DNA from: Phil1 sp964600045
Lineage (GTDB): Bacteria; Bacillota; Clostridia; Christensenellales; CAG-138
Direction of reading: 5' to 3'
Length of the DNA stretch: 26,930 nt
Assembly (NCBI GenBank): GCA_964600045.1
Contig: CAZRHS010000019.1
Location: 1 to 26,930, forward strand
A program made the position numbers and the translations under genes. The notes under the pieces were generated by a model. That model was not told the origin of the DNA, did not search any database, and saw only the letters and a program-made list of their open reading frames with translations. This document shows, piece by piece, positions 15,771 to 23,781 of the stretch (the first letter of the stretch is position 1; every line of letters begins with the position of its first letter).

Positions 15771-16685
15771 ATGTACAGGAATTTTGATGAGGTGGTCACC
15801 GCCGTAAAGCAAAAGGGATTCCGGCATTCGGTGGCGATAGCGGGCGCGCACGACGCCCCCGTAATAGAAGCCGCGCTGCGGGCGGAACGGCAGGGCATAG
15901 CCCAGCCCATATTCGTAGGCCAGGGCGACAAGATAAAGGACATACTGCGTTCCTTTGACCGCAACCCCGCGAATTATAACATTATAAACAGCCACGAGAG
16001 CGCGCAGCAGGCGCAGACCGCCGTTGAGCTTATTAAAGACGGCAGCGCGGACGTGCTTATGAAGGGGCTTATACAAACGCGCGATATGCTGCACCCGGTT
16101 GTGGCAAAGGCGAACAACCTGCGCACGGGCAGACTTATGAGCCACGTTGTGTTTCTTTCAAACGTGCCCAATTATCATAAGCTGCTTGTTATGTCCGACG
16201 GCGGCATGGTTATGTACCCTTCAATAGAGGAAAAGGTAGGCATAGTTGAGAACGCGGTTGACGCGATGAGAAAGATGGGCTATGTTGAGCCGACCGTTGC
16301 GATACTTGCCGCGATAGAGAAAATAAACCCCAGGATGCCCGCAACCGTTGACGGTGACAGGCTTAAGCGCATGAACCGGGAGGGGCTTATACAGCACTGC
16401 ATAATAGAAGGCCCGCTTTCATACGACGTTGCGATGGACAGGGCCATAGCCCGCCACAAGGGCGCTGAGGGTGAGCACTGCGGAGATTTTGACGCGCTTA
16501 TAGTGCCCGATATAGACACGGGCAACATTTTGGGCAAGTGCCTTACCGTAACCGCAAGGGCCGAAATGGGCGGCATAGTAATGGGCTGCAGGGTGCCCAT
16601 AGTGCTTACAAGCCGCGGCTCCAGCGCAGAGGAAAAGTTCTTCTCAATCGCCATTGCGGCGCTTATGAGCGGAAAGACATTATAA
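15771..16685 (+). CDS. ptb: Phosphate butyryltransferase / phosphate acetyltransferase family
   Basis: This 304-residue acyltransferase interconverts an acyl-CoA with the acyl phosphate, in the Ptb/Pta family. Recognisable segments are DVLMKGLIQTRDMLHPV, the SHVVFLSNVPNYHKLLVMSDGG-type core, ALIVPDIDTGNILGK and the C-terminal VMGCRVPIVLTSRGSSAEEKFFSI. Its size and features fit phosphate butyryltransferase better than the slightly longer Pta, but substrate cannot be assigned with certainty. Its usual partner, butyrate kinase (buk), is not adjacent, and a terminator closes the gene directly. The ATG at 15771 follows GGAG with a 5-nt gap; the open frame continues 12 codons further upstream without a better ribosome site. 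Confidence 0.88.
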   Translation: MYRNFDEVVTAVKQKGFRHSVAIAGAHDAPVIEAALRAERQGIAQPIFVGQGDKIKDILRSFDRNPANYNIINSHESAQQAQTAVELIKDGSADVLMKGLIQTRDMLHPVVAKANNLRTGRLMSHVVFLSNVPNYHKLLVMSDGGMVMYPSIEEKVGIVENAVDAMRKMGYVEPTVAILAAIEKINPRMPATVDGDRLKRMNREGLIQHCIIEGPLSYDVAMDRAIARHKGAEGEHCGDFDALIVPDIDTGNILGKCLTVTARAEMGGIVMGCRVPIVLTSRGSSAEEKFFSIAIAALMSGKTL

Positions 16686-16717
16686 ACAACCGTCAATTAA
16701 AACTTTATGGCATACAA

Positions 16718-16752
16718 AAAGGAGGATGCGGCGCATCCCCCTTTATTTTTTT
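16718..16752. terminator. Bidirectional terminator between ptb and the C39-like gene
   Basis: A 12-bp stem with one mismatch (AAAGGAGGATGC with GCATCCCCCTTT) and a 3-nt loop is followed on the plus strand by ATTTTTTT. On the minus strand it is followed by a further T-run. It ends convergent transcripts. Confidence 0.88.
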
Positions 16753-16754
16753 CT

Positions 16755-17309
16755 TTACGCCTTTCTGAACAGGCAGTAGCTGGGATAGCGATTGTCGCAA
16801 TCCTTGGCAAGGGTGGCTATATCAACATAGAGCAGGTTGCCTTCCACGCGAACCTTGTCCTTGCGGGCGGGCTCATCAAACTTTCCGTCGTACTGAGCGG
16901 GATCAAGGGCGCAGATTTCGCGGCCCTTGGCGGAAACAAGCACTATAAAGTGGCCGCCGTGGGTGAATATGCCGGTCCAGCCCTCGCGGTCTCCGCCGGA
17001 GTTGGCTACAACAAGGCCCTCGCCGTTCTGAAGGAACTGCAGCATTTTGCCGTGGTCACAGGTAAGCTCATAGGTAAGGCCGAACTTTTTGCATACCGCG
17101 GGAGCAAGCAGGGAGATTTCGGTGCCGGTTTCGTCGCAGGCACCGCACTCGTTTGAAAGGGCCGCGCACTCTTCGGGAGTGAAGGTGGCACCGGTCATGT
17201 TTTCAACAACCATGCAGCAGGAGCACAGGCCGCAGCCGCTGGTTTCTATTGAACCGCCGCCATAGGGAACGTGGGGATAGTTGTTCTGGTTATAATACTT
17301 GTAAGCCAT
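16755..17309 (-). CDS. C39-like cysteine peptidase-fold protein, cysteine-rich, no signal peptide
   Basis: This 184-residue protein resembles the Peptidase_C39_2 family. The N-terminal NQNNYPHVPYGGGSIETSGCG pattern leads to the likely catalytic Cys26, with His120 in GGHFIVLV and Asp136 in CALDPAQYD completing a papain-like triad. It has 12 cysteines (about 6.5%), several in close pairs (CSCC at 29-32, CGAC at 55-58). Relatives are often exported, yet no signal peptide or membrane helix is seen. It may therefore act in the cytoplasm or on an imported or intracellular target. The start at 17309 is fixed by AAGGAGG seven nt before. It is the last gene of a five-gene operon and lies 10 nt after the THUMP methyltransferase. 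The function is unknown. Confidence 0.8.
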   Translation of the reverse strand: MAYKYYNQNNYPHVPYGGGSIETSGCGLCSCCMVVENMTGATFTPEECAALSNECGACDETGTEISLLAPAVCKKFGLTYELTCDHGKMLQFLQNGEGLVVANSGGDREGWTGIFTHGGHFIVLVSAKGREICALDPAQYDGKFDEPARKDKVRVEGNLLYVDIATLAKDCDNRYPSYCLFRKA

Positions 17310-17319
17310 AAAAACCTCC

Positions 17320-18465
17320 TTATTGGCCATTAAATTCGTTTTCGTATTTATCTTTGTCCGCTTTCACGGCAAAATACTGATAAAGCGTGCAGGTCATGCC
17401 GCCGTTTGAAAGCTTGCGGCGCTTGTTCGCCTTTTCGCCGTATATCTGCTCAAAGTCCTTTTCGGGCGTTATTATGGACTTGCTCCATCCTTCAAGCGGG
17501 GCGAAAATGCGGCTCATCTGGCGTATCAGCTCCTCCGCCTCGCCCTTTTTAAGCATTCTCTCACCATAGGGCGGGTTGCATACTATTACGCCGCGCTCTT
17601 CGTTTACTTTAAGCTCCTTAAGCGGCTTTACGGCCCAGTTCAGCATAACGCCGGCCTTCTGCGCGTGCTTTTTGCAAACGGCTATGCTGCGTTCGTCTAT
17701 ATCGCTGCCAAGTATATTAAGCCTTATATTCTTTATGGAGTCAAGCGCTTCCTTTCTTGCCTGCATAAAATATTTTTTATCAAGAAAGGGCCAGTTCTCC
17801 GCGGCAAAGCTGCGGTTGATGCCGGGCGCCTGATTGCGCGCTATCATGGCGGCCTCGATTGGCATTGTGCCGCTGCCGCACATTGGGTCTATAAATGGAT
17901 AGTCGCCCTTATACCGCGTAAGCGTTACTATGGCGGCGCCAAGGGTTTCGCTTAAGGGCGCTGTAACGTTATAGGTTCTGTATCCCCTTCTTGAAAGGCC
18001 CGCGCCGCAGGGATCAAGGCAAAGGGTGGCCTCGTTTTTGAACATGCCAACCTCTACTATTACCTCGGCCCCCGTTTCGGGCAGAAGGGTTGTGCCGTAG
18101 GCGGCCTTAAGGTTTTCAACAATCGCCTTTTTGGTTATGCTCTGGCAGTCCTTAACGGAAAAAAGGTCGCTCTTCGCGCTTTTGCCCACAACGTGTATAA
18201 AGGCATCCTTAGCAAGGTAGTCCTTCCAGCAAAGCTGCTTCACGCCCTCAAAAAGGTCCGTGAACGTATGCGCCTCAAAGCTGCCTACCTCAAGCAGCAC
18301 GCGCTCCGCGGTTCTAAGCCAAAGACAGGCGCGCGCCATTGTAAGGAAATCGCCCTCAAAGCGAATTTTAGCGGAGTCCACGCTTATGGGCTCTATACCC
18401 AGCTTTTTAAGCTCCGTTGCCACAAGCGCCTCAACGCCCAGTTTGCATGTTGCCTGAAATATCAT
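17320..18465 (-). CDS. THUMP-domain class I RNA methyltransferase (RlmL/YpsC type)
   Basis: This 381-residue enzyme transfers a methyl group from SAM to RNA, most likely N2 of a 23S rRNA guanine as for the N-terminal half of RlmL. The THUMP RNA-binding domain is about 50-155. The SAM motif is DPMCGSGTMPIEAA (about 194-207), and the catalytic NPPYGERM (about 299-306) is typical of base N-methyltransferases. E. coli RlmL is twice as long because it is fused to RlmK; the short Firmicute form is normal. The ATG overlaps the TPR gene stop as ATGA with GGAGG just upstream. The exact target nucleotide is inferred from the family. Confidence 0.92.
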   Translation of the reverse strand: MIFQATCKLGVEALVATELKKLGIEPISVDSAKIRFEGDFLTMARACLWLRTAERVLLEVGSFEAHTFTDLFEGVKQLCWKDYLAKDAFIHVVGKSAKSDLFSVKDCQSITKKAIVENLKAAYGTTLLPETGAEVIVEVGMFKNEATLCLDPCGAGLSRRGYRTYNVTAPLSETLGAAIVTLTRYKGDYPFIDPMCGSGTMPIEAAMIARNQAPGINRSFAAENWPFLDKKYFMQARKEALDSIKNIRLNILGSDIDERSIAVCKKHAQKAGVMLNWAVKPLKELKVNEERGVIVCNPPYGERMLKKGEAEELIRQMSRIFAPLEGWSKSIITPEKDFEQIYGEKANKRRKLSNGGMTCTLYQYFAVKADKDKYENEFNGQ

Positions 18466-20195
18466 AGTTCCTCCGTGTCCTGCGTTGTTTTCAGCTTTTT
18501 CAGCGCGTTGTTAAGCCTTAGGGGCGATACGCCGTAGGCATTGCATATATCCGTGCGCGACGGTTTGCCGCCGCACTGCGTTCTGGCGCTGAATTCTATT
18601 GCCGCCGCGAGTGCCGTTTCCTGCGCGCGGCTTATCCTTGGCAGGCGCTCATGCGCGCCCACGTATTTGTCCCATATTGAAACGGCGGCCTTGGCCTCCT
18701 CGCTTGTGCAGTGCTCATACATATTGGCAAGGCAAAGCATAAGCGCGTTCCTGTAGGCGGCGTTGGCTCCGTTAAGCTTAAGCTCCGCCCGGCTTTCAAC
18801 CAAAGTATCGTTTATATAAAGATAAAACGGCTGCTTTGCGCCCATGGCCGCAAGTGCCGCCACGGCACGGCGCTTAAGATCGTCGTCCTGCTCCCGCATA
18901 AGAAGGAAATCCCTTAAAAGCTCCTCGCTGCGCTTATCGCCAAACGAAGCGGCAACGGAAAGCAGGGCGCGGCGTATAGCCTCATCGGGCAGGGTAAAGC
19001 CCCAGCGGATAAGCAGTTCAAGCTCGTTTGAATTATGCCACTGCTCCCTAAGCTCCGCCTCATCAAGCTTCATAATCTCGTTTATGCGGTTTATCCTGCG
19101 CACGGTTTCATCAAAGGGCACCTGATAATTGGCAGCGAAGGCGCGTATGTCGTCCTTTGGCTTCTGCCCCTTTTTGGCGCCGTAGCAAAGCTTTTTATAG
19201 TATTTGGCTATCGTGTCCGTGGGGTCTATGCGGCAAAGCTTATCGTACGCGGCGTACGCCTTATCGTATTTATTAAGCTCGTATGCGCATATAGCGTAGC
19301 GGTGCAGGGCGCCTTCATCATAAGGCGTCTGCTTTATAAGGCGCTTTGCAAAATCATAAGCATCCTCAAAGCGCGAAAGCTCCATAAGCACAAGGCATAT
19401 TCTGCAAAGCTCATCCGGCCTTTCGGTATCGGATCGGCAGAGGCCGTCCGCGGCTATGTTCGCGTTTTCCGTATCCTTGGTGGCGCAGTATATCATGGCC
19501 TTGTTGCAGAGCGCCTGGGTATCGTTCGGGTCTTTTTCAAGCACCGTATCCGCCTCTTTAATGGCGCGCTCGTAATCCTGGCGGCAAAAGTGCAATAGGC
19601 TCAGGTTATTTCTTGCGTAAGCAAGCGACGGGTCAAGCTTAAGCGCGCGCTCAAGCGCCTCCCGCGCAACGGGGAAATTGCCCTGCTCAAGGGCTCGCCT
19701 TCCCTCCTCCGCCGCGTCTATCGCCATGTCCTGCTTTAGCACGGGCGCAAGCTCCCCAAAGTCCCCGGGGGTATAGTTCGCGTCGTCTATCGCGTCCAGA
19801 AGGTCGCAAGCATCGTAAGCATACTCGCCGTCCGGCTCAAGCTGAAGATACCGCTCCAGCATCTTTTTGGCGTTTTCCGTTTCGTTAAGCGCGGCAAGGT
19901 TGCACCCAAGGCCGAATAAAGCCTCCGGATCAACCGCATCCAGGGAAAGCAGGGGAATAAGAACGCGGTTTGAATCGTCAAAGCGCTCCATCTCGCTTAA
20001 AACCTCTGCCACTGCTATGCGGCTGTATTGATCGTCGGGGTCGCTCTCCATAGCCTTGCGGTAGCTTGAAAGCGCCGCCACAAGGTTGTTTTCATCAAGC
20101 TTGTCGTTTCCCCTTTTGTAAAAGAAGTCCCCCTTCTGCTCAAACGGCAGAACCCTGCCGGGTGAGTTATTCTGTGTCGCTGCTTTCATGGGCAT
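18462..20195 (-). CDS. Tetratricopeptide-repeat protein with a cyclin/TFIIB-like C-terminus
   Basis: This 577-residue protein is made mostly of helix pairs. TPR units are clear from about residue 20 (KGDFFYKRGNDKLDENNLVA) through about 345, with ALxxxPxxxxA spacing. A HEAT-like helical stretch follows at about 395-480. The last 85 residues (about 490-572) look different: they match the pattern of a TFIIB cyclin repeat, with a long helix, an alanine-rich helix (ETALAAAIEFSARTQ), RTDICNAYGVSPLRL and a final helix. There is no signal peptide or membrane segment. The start at 20195 lies inside the end of hslO, 6 nt after AAGGAG. It is followed by the THUMP methyltransferase with an ATGA overlap. 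A scaffold role is likely; the partner is unknown. Confidence 0.85.
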   Translation of the reverse strand: MPMKAATQNNSPGRVLPFEQKGDFFYKRGNDKLDENNLVAALSSYRKAMESDPDDQYSRIAVAEVLSEMERFDDSNRVLIPLLSLDAVDPEALFGLGCNLAALNETENAKKMLERYLQLEPDGEYAYDACDLLDAIDDANYTPGDFGELAPVLKQDMAIDAAEEGRRALEQGNFPVAREALERALKLDPSLAYARNNLSLLHFCRQDYERAIKEADTVLEKDPNDTQALCNKAMIYCATKDTENANIAADGLCRSDTERPDELCRICLVLMELSRFEDAYDFAKRLIKQTPYDEGALHRYAICAYELNKYDKAYAAYDKLCRIDPTDTIAKYYKKLCYGAKKGQKPKDDIRAFAANYQVPFDETVRRINRINEIMKLDEAELREQWHNSNELELLIRWGFTLPDEAIRRALLSVAASFGDKRSEELLRDFLLMREQDDDLKRRAVAALAAMGAKQPFYLYINDTLVESRAELKLNGANAAYRNALMLCLANMYEHCTSEEAKAAVSIWDKYVGAHERLPRISRAQETALAAAIEFSARTQCGGKPSRTDICNAYGVSPLRLNNALKKLKTTQDTEEL

Positions 20196-21081
20196 CCCCG
20201 GCTCCTTCTTTTAATATGGCTTCAAGCTGCTCCTTTGTAAAGTTATATACCTTATTGCAGAAGCGGCAGGTAAGCTCCGCCTTGCCGTCCTTTTCAATCA
20301 TGTCCTTAAGCTCGTCCTTGCCCAGGGACATAAGCACGGCCTCAAGCCTTTCGCGGGAACAGTCGCACTTAAACTCGGGCGCGGCGGAGGCGAGTATTTC
20401 AAGCGAGCAGCCCTCGAACATATTTATCATTATGTCCCTTAAATCCTCGCCCTTTTCAAGCCTTAAAGCAAGCTTTGATATGTCGTCCGCCTTTTTCTCA
20501 AGCGCGGATATGGCCTCCTCCGGGCAATTGGGCAGGGCCTGAATAAGCATGCCGCCGGCGCTCAATACGCGAAGCGACTCTATATCAACCCTTACGCCAA
20601 GATACACAAGCGAAGGGGTCTGCTCGGACCGGGTAAAGTAATTTGCGAAGTCCTCCGCTATTTCGCCGGATATCATTTCGCTGCGGCCAACGTACGGCTC
20701 CTTCATTGAAAGATCCCTTATAACGGTAAGCTCGCCGAACCAGCCGACAGCCAGCGCAACATCAAGCTTTCCGTTGGGCGCGGGCGGAAGCTCAAGGGAC
20801 GGGTTTTCTATATATCCCTTCACGCGTCCGGAGCGGTACGCCGTGCATACTATGTTTCCGGCCTCACCGCCGCCCTTTATAACGGTTGTAACCTTTTCGT
20901 TGTCGCCCTTAAGGTCCGTGCCCATCATGCTGGTCATTATAAGGGCGCGGCCGAGAGCCGCCGTGCATACGCGGCTCAGGTTATGGGTATTTCTCGCGGT
21001 CTCAACCATATCCTTTGCGGATATAGCCGTGAACCTAACGGATTTATCGAACATTACGCCTCTTAATATTTTATCGCTCAT
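20167..21081 (-). CDS. hslO: Redox-regulated chaperone Hsp33
   Basis: This 304-residue holdase chaperone is switched on by oxidation and unfolding. The N-terminal chaperone core is about 1-235. The C-terminal zinc switch has its four cysteines intact: Cys239 and Cys241 (CDC), Cys272 and Cys275 (CRFC). When reduced, the zinc site keeps the protein inactive; disulfides release it. The start at 21081 follows AAGGAG with a 10-nt spacer, and the gene follows the SAM methyltransferase by 24 nt. The end overlaps the TPR gene by 29 bases in another frame. An oxygen-stress chaperone in an apparent anaerobe is normal for Clostridia. Confidence 0.96.
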   Translation of the reverse strand: MSDKILRGVMFDKSVRFTAISAKDMVETARNTHNLSRVCTAALGRALIMTSMMGTDLKGDNEKVTTVIKGGGEAGNIVCTAYRSGRVKGYIENPSLELPPAPNGKLDVALAVGWFGELTVIRDLSMKEPYVGRSEMISGEIAEDFANYFTRSEQTPSLVYLGVRVDIESLRVLSAGGMLIQALPNCPEEAISALEKKADDISKLALRLEKGEDLRDIMINMFEGCSLEILASAAPEFKCDCSRERLEAVLMSLGKDELKDMIEKDGKAELTCRFCNKVYNFTKEQLEAILKEGAGDAHESSDTE

Positions 21082-21105
21082 TGCTGTTTATCTCCTTTTC
21101 GCAAT

Positions 21106-21843
21106 TCATTTGGCGATCTTTCTCGCCAGGAACTGTATTCTTTCGCTTTTATCGTTCACGGGATTCATAGTGAACGCGTCAAACGAGTGTATTTCATCAA
21201 AGCCGGCTCTTTTAAGCGCGCCCGTAAGCTCCCGCTCGGAATGCGCGCGCTGTATCTGGGATTCGGTAAAGCGGATATAGCGGCCGTCATCCTGCCGTTC
21301 AAACAGGGTAAGCTCCATCTGAACCTGCTTGGTTTGCTCATCGTAGGCGTTTTTCCATATATAGGCCGCCCCGTCCTCATCCTCCGCGAACGTGTTGTTT
21401 CCCAAAATGGTTGAAAGCTTGTAGCGGGAGGACACATCAAAAAGCAGCAAGCCTCCCGGCGTAAGCGATTCGTACGCGCGCTCAAAAAAGCTTTCCGCGC
21501 CCTTAAGGGTTAAGTAATTCACCCCGTCGCACACGGCAAGCACGGCATCAACCGGCCTATGCAGCGCAAGGTGCCGCATATCCTGGCAGATAAAGGGTAT
21601 AGTTACCCTTTCGGACCTGGCGTTCGCCGCGGCAATCTCAAGCATTTCAGCCGATGAGTCAAGCCCTGTTACTATATATCCCATCTTGGCAAGCGGTATG
21701 CTGAGAGCGCCCGTGCCGCAGGCGCAGTCCGCAATTCTTTTTATCCTTACGTCGCCAAAAAGGCTTATTATGTAATCAAGCCACGCCTTGCGGTCTACCG
21801 AGGCCATAAGCTTGTCGTACACGCGCGCAAAGTTGGAATACAA
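21106..21843 (-). CDS. Class I SAM-dependent methyltransferase
   Basis: This is a 245-residue Rossmann-fold methyltransferase. Motif I is IADCACGTGALSIPLA (about 38-53), the acidic strand end is GLDSS (about 60-64), and LLFDVSS forms the post-motif region. It resembles small-molecule methyltransferases of the YqeM kind seen in Firmicutes; the substrate is unknown. The start is a TTG. Two TTGs are in frame, at 21849 and 21843. GGGGAGG ends 8 nt before the second and only 2 nt before the first, so 21843 (MYSNFARVYD) is chosen. It is the first gene of the hslO-TPR-THUMP-C39 operon. Confidence 0.88.
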   Translation of the reverse strand: MYSNFARVYDKLMASVDRKAWLDYIISLFGDVRIKRIADCACGTGALSIPLAKMGYIVTGLDSSAEMLEIAAANARSERVTIPFICQDMRHLALHRPVDAVLAVCDGVNYLTLKGAESFFERAYESLTPGGLLLFDVSSRYKLSTILGNNTFAEDEDGAAYIWKNAYDEQTKQVQMELTLFERQDDGRYIRFTESQIQRAHSERELTGALKRAGFDEIHSFDAFTMNPVNDKSERIQFLARKIAK

Positions 21844-21874
21844 GGCCAAACCCTCCCCATCTTATATGTGAACA

Positions 21875-21903
21875 ATTTTACAACAATGCCCCCGCATTGG
21901 CAA
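21875..21903 (-). promoter_or_regulatory. Promoter of the methyltransferase-hslO operon
   Basis: On the minus strand TTGCCA (21903-21898), a 17-nt spacer and TAAAAT (21880-21875) precede the TTG start by about 31 nt. Its -35 lies only 6 bp from the -35 of the divergent LCP promoter. Confidence 0.75.
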
Positions 21904-21909
21904 TAGCGC

Positions 21910-21939
21910 TTGATAGGCCGCGCGGCGTTGTAGTATAAT
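21910..21939 (+). promoter_or_regulatory. LCP gene promoter
   Basis: TTGATA (21910-21915), an 18-nt spacer and a perfect TATAAT (21934-21939) drive the LCP gene, back to back with the methyltransferase promoter. The leader is about 31 nt. Confidence 0.75.
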
Positions 21940-21976
21940 TTTTTAATTAAAAAGCACAAAGGAAGCGCATACATAT

Positions 21977-23281
21977 ATGGACGAGACTAAGAAGGGAAAA
22001 AAGCGCCTGCACTGGGGCATTAAGCTGGTTTTGATACTGCTTGGCATAATAGTGGCGCTGGGCATAGCGGTGGCTGTGCTGGGGCTTAATCTGCTCAACC
22101 AAATAACAAGGTCCGACGGATCGCTGACAGATCCCACCGAAAGCGCCGAGATTACGCCGGAGCCCACGGACGAGGTGCCGGATATGACCCCCACGCCTAC
22201 CCGCACCCCGGTTATAACCCCCTCCCCGGAGCCCGAGGCAACGCCCGAGCCCACCCCCGCGCCGCTTAGCGAATACTATGAGCAAACGCCGCTTACGGAA
22301 GAGCAGCTTGCGCAGTTTGAAAAGGACAACTCTGATTCCCGCTACGTTAATGTTTTGCTTATAGGTGCGGACAGGCGCGCCACCTCCGGCCGCTACAACG
22401 CGGACACGATGATGATAGCAACGGTTGATACCGTTAACAACCGCCTTAAGCTTACAACCCTTATGAGGGACATGCTTGTGGACGTTCCGGGCTACGGATA
22501 CAGAAAGCTTAATTCTACCGTGGCCTTGGGCGGAGTTGACCTTTTATACCAGACGATAGAGCATAATTTCCACGTTAAGGTTAGTGACTACGTTATGGTG
22601 GACCTGCATTCATTCGTGGACGTTGTGGATGCCATAGGCGGGGTTACTGTTGAGATGACGGCGGAGGAAATAAGCGCGGCAAATGACTGCATTGCCGGGC
22701 TTAACAAGCAGCTTGGCGTTGAATATCTTTGGGACGGGTTTATATTCGCGGACGCGGGCCCGGTTCAGCTGAACGGCAAGCAGGCACTGGGCTACGCCAG
22801 GATAAGGAAGCTTGACAGCGAATTTGTGCGCACAAGCAGGCAATTCAAGGTTTTGAACATGATATTCGCCAAGTTCCGCAAATTCAGCGTTACAAAGCAA
22901 TATGAGCTTCTCTATAAGCTGCTGCCGCTTGTTGAAACAAGCATGACAAACGACGAAATAATAGACGCCGCGGCAAAGCTTCTTTCCACGGGTCAGCGCG
23001 GGCTTATGTATTTCCGCCTGCCGGTTGAGGGGCTTTATCAAAACGGCAAATGGGAAAAGCACTTCGTGTTCTTCTGCGACATGGGCGCGATGAGCGTTGA
23101 GATAAACAACTTTATATTCCATAACGCGGACGAGGCTAAGGACGCGGTTGAGGAAACGCCCAATCCTTCCCTGCCGCCGCGCACGCCCACGCCCACGGGC
23201 TACGTAACGGACGACGGAAGCGGCTCGACAAGCTCCGATTGGAGCAGCGCGCCCGGTTTTTCATGGGGCAGCGAAGAATAA
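21977..23281 (+). CDS. LytR-CpsA-Psr (LCP) family cell-wall ligase
   Basis: This 434-residue membrane-anchored enzyme belongs to the family that transfers lipid-linked wall polymers (teichoic acid, capsule or other glycans) to peptidoglycan. A short cytoplasmic Lys-rich start is followed by one helix (about 14-40). A Pro/Thr/Glu-rich stalk of repeated TPEP and PTPT units (about 55-95) would span the wall. The LCP domain is about 114-355. It has NVLLIGADRR, the arginine-containing LTTLMRDMLVDVPG, and LHSFVDVVDAIGGVTVEM, which supply the pyrophosphate and metal contacts in this family. A second Pro/Ser-rich low-complexity tail ends the protein. The start follows AAAGGA by about 13 nt. It is a single-gene unit divergent from the methyltransferase operon; which glycan it handles is unknown. 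Confidence 0.93.
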   Translation: MDETKKGKKRLHWGIKLVLILLGIIVALGIAVAVLGLNLLNQITRSDGSLTDPTESAEITPEPTDEVPDMTPTPTRTPVITPSPEPEATPEPTPAPLSEYYEQTPLTEEQLAQFEKDNSDSRYVNVLLIGADRRATSGRYNADTMMIATVDTVNNRLKLTTLMRDMLVDVPGYGYRKLNSTVALGGVDLLYQTIEHNFHVKVSDYVMVDLHSFVDVVDAIGGVTVEMTAEEISAANDCIAGLNKQLGVEYLWDGFIFADAGPVQLNGKQALGYARIRKLDSEFVRTSRQFKVLNMIFAKFRKFSVTKQYELLYKLLPLVETSMTNDEIIDAAAKLLSTGQRGLMYFRLPVEGLYQNGKWEKHFVFFCDMGAMSVEINNFIFHNADEAKDAVEETPNPSLPPRTPTPTGYVTDDGSGSTSSDWSSAPGFSWGSEE

Positions 23282-23308
23282 GCATAGCGCCGCGGCACGG
23301 CGTATGCT
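23281..23308 (+). terminator. Hairpin after the LCP gene, possible terminator
   Basis: An 11-bp stem with one bulged G (AGCATA-g-CGCCG with CGGCGTATGCT) has a 5-nt loop and starts right at the LCP stop codon. The following T-content is mixed, so termination may be partial. Its 3' arm overlaps the extended -10 of the next promoter. Confidence 0.45.
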
Positions 23309-23313
23309 ATAAT
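23305..23313 (+). promoter_or_regulatory. Extended -10 promoter for the PH-thrC operon
   Basis: TGCTATAAT is a perfect extended -10 (TGnTATAAT). No good -35 is visible at 17-18 nt, which extended -10 promoters tolerate. The leader to the PH gene would be about 42 nt. Confidence 0.5.
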
Positions 23314-23361
23314 AATCTTTACATTATTTTGCGGCTTTATCACGATTAAGGAGGCACAACT

Positions 23362-23754
23362 ATGGCAAACACGGTATGGAAAGACAGAAAGCGCATTATA
23401 TTCGGCCTTCCCTGGAGCTTTACGCGCTATGAGCTTACGGAAGAGAAGCTTATAATCGAAACCGGCCTTTTAAGCCGCAAGGAAGAGGAAATTCGCCTTT
23501 ACAGAATTCTGGACATTACGCTTAACCGTCCTTTGGGGCAGAGGATATTCGGGCTTGGCACAATTCATCTTTGCACGGCCGATCACTCAACGCCCGAGGC
23601 GGACATAAAGCGCATACCCAACTCCAAAAAGGTTCGCGATATGCTCTCCGACATGGTTGAGCACGAGCGCCAGGAACGCCGCATAGGCGCGAGAGAATAT
23701 TTGGGCGGAGCCGATTTTGACGAGGATGAAGACGGCTGCGGCCATTGCGATTAA
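23362..23754 (+). CDS. Bacterial PH-domain (bPH_2) protein
   Basis: This 130-residue protein carries one bacterial pleckstrin-homology-like domain: YELTEEKLIIETGLLSRKEEEIRLYRILDITLNRPLGQRIFGLGTI is the typical strand pattern of the YdbS/YdbT family. Most relatives have membrane helices before the domain; this one has none and so is probably cytoplasmic. The tail is acidic and ends in a CGHC motif (DEDEDGCGHCD), which might bind metal. The ATG follows GGAGG with an 8-nt gap. It sits 27 nt before thrC in what looks like one transcript, though no link to threonine is known. The function is unknown. Confidence 0.8.
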   Translation: MANTVWKDRKRIIFGLPWSFTRYELTEEKLIIETGLLSRKEEEIRLYRILDITLNRPLGQRIFGLGTIHLCTADHSTPEADIKRIPNSKKVRDMLSDMVEHERQERRIGAREYLGGADFDEDEDGCGHCD

Positions 23755-23781
23755 TTAAAACCAACACAAAAGAGGATTACA

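Noticed and set aside
20167..20195. Frameshift or gene fusion between hslO and the TPR gene
   Set aside because: The 29-base overlap is in different frames, hslO is full length, and the TPR gene has its own AAGGAG site, so it is an ordinary overlap.
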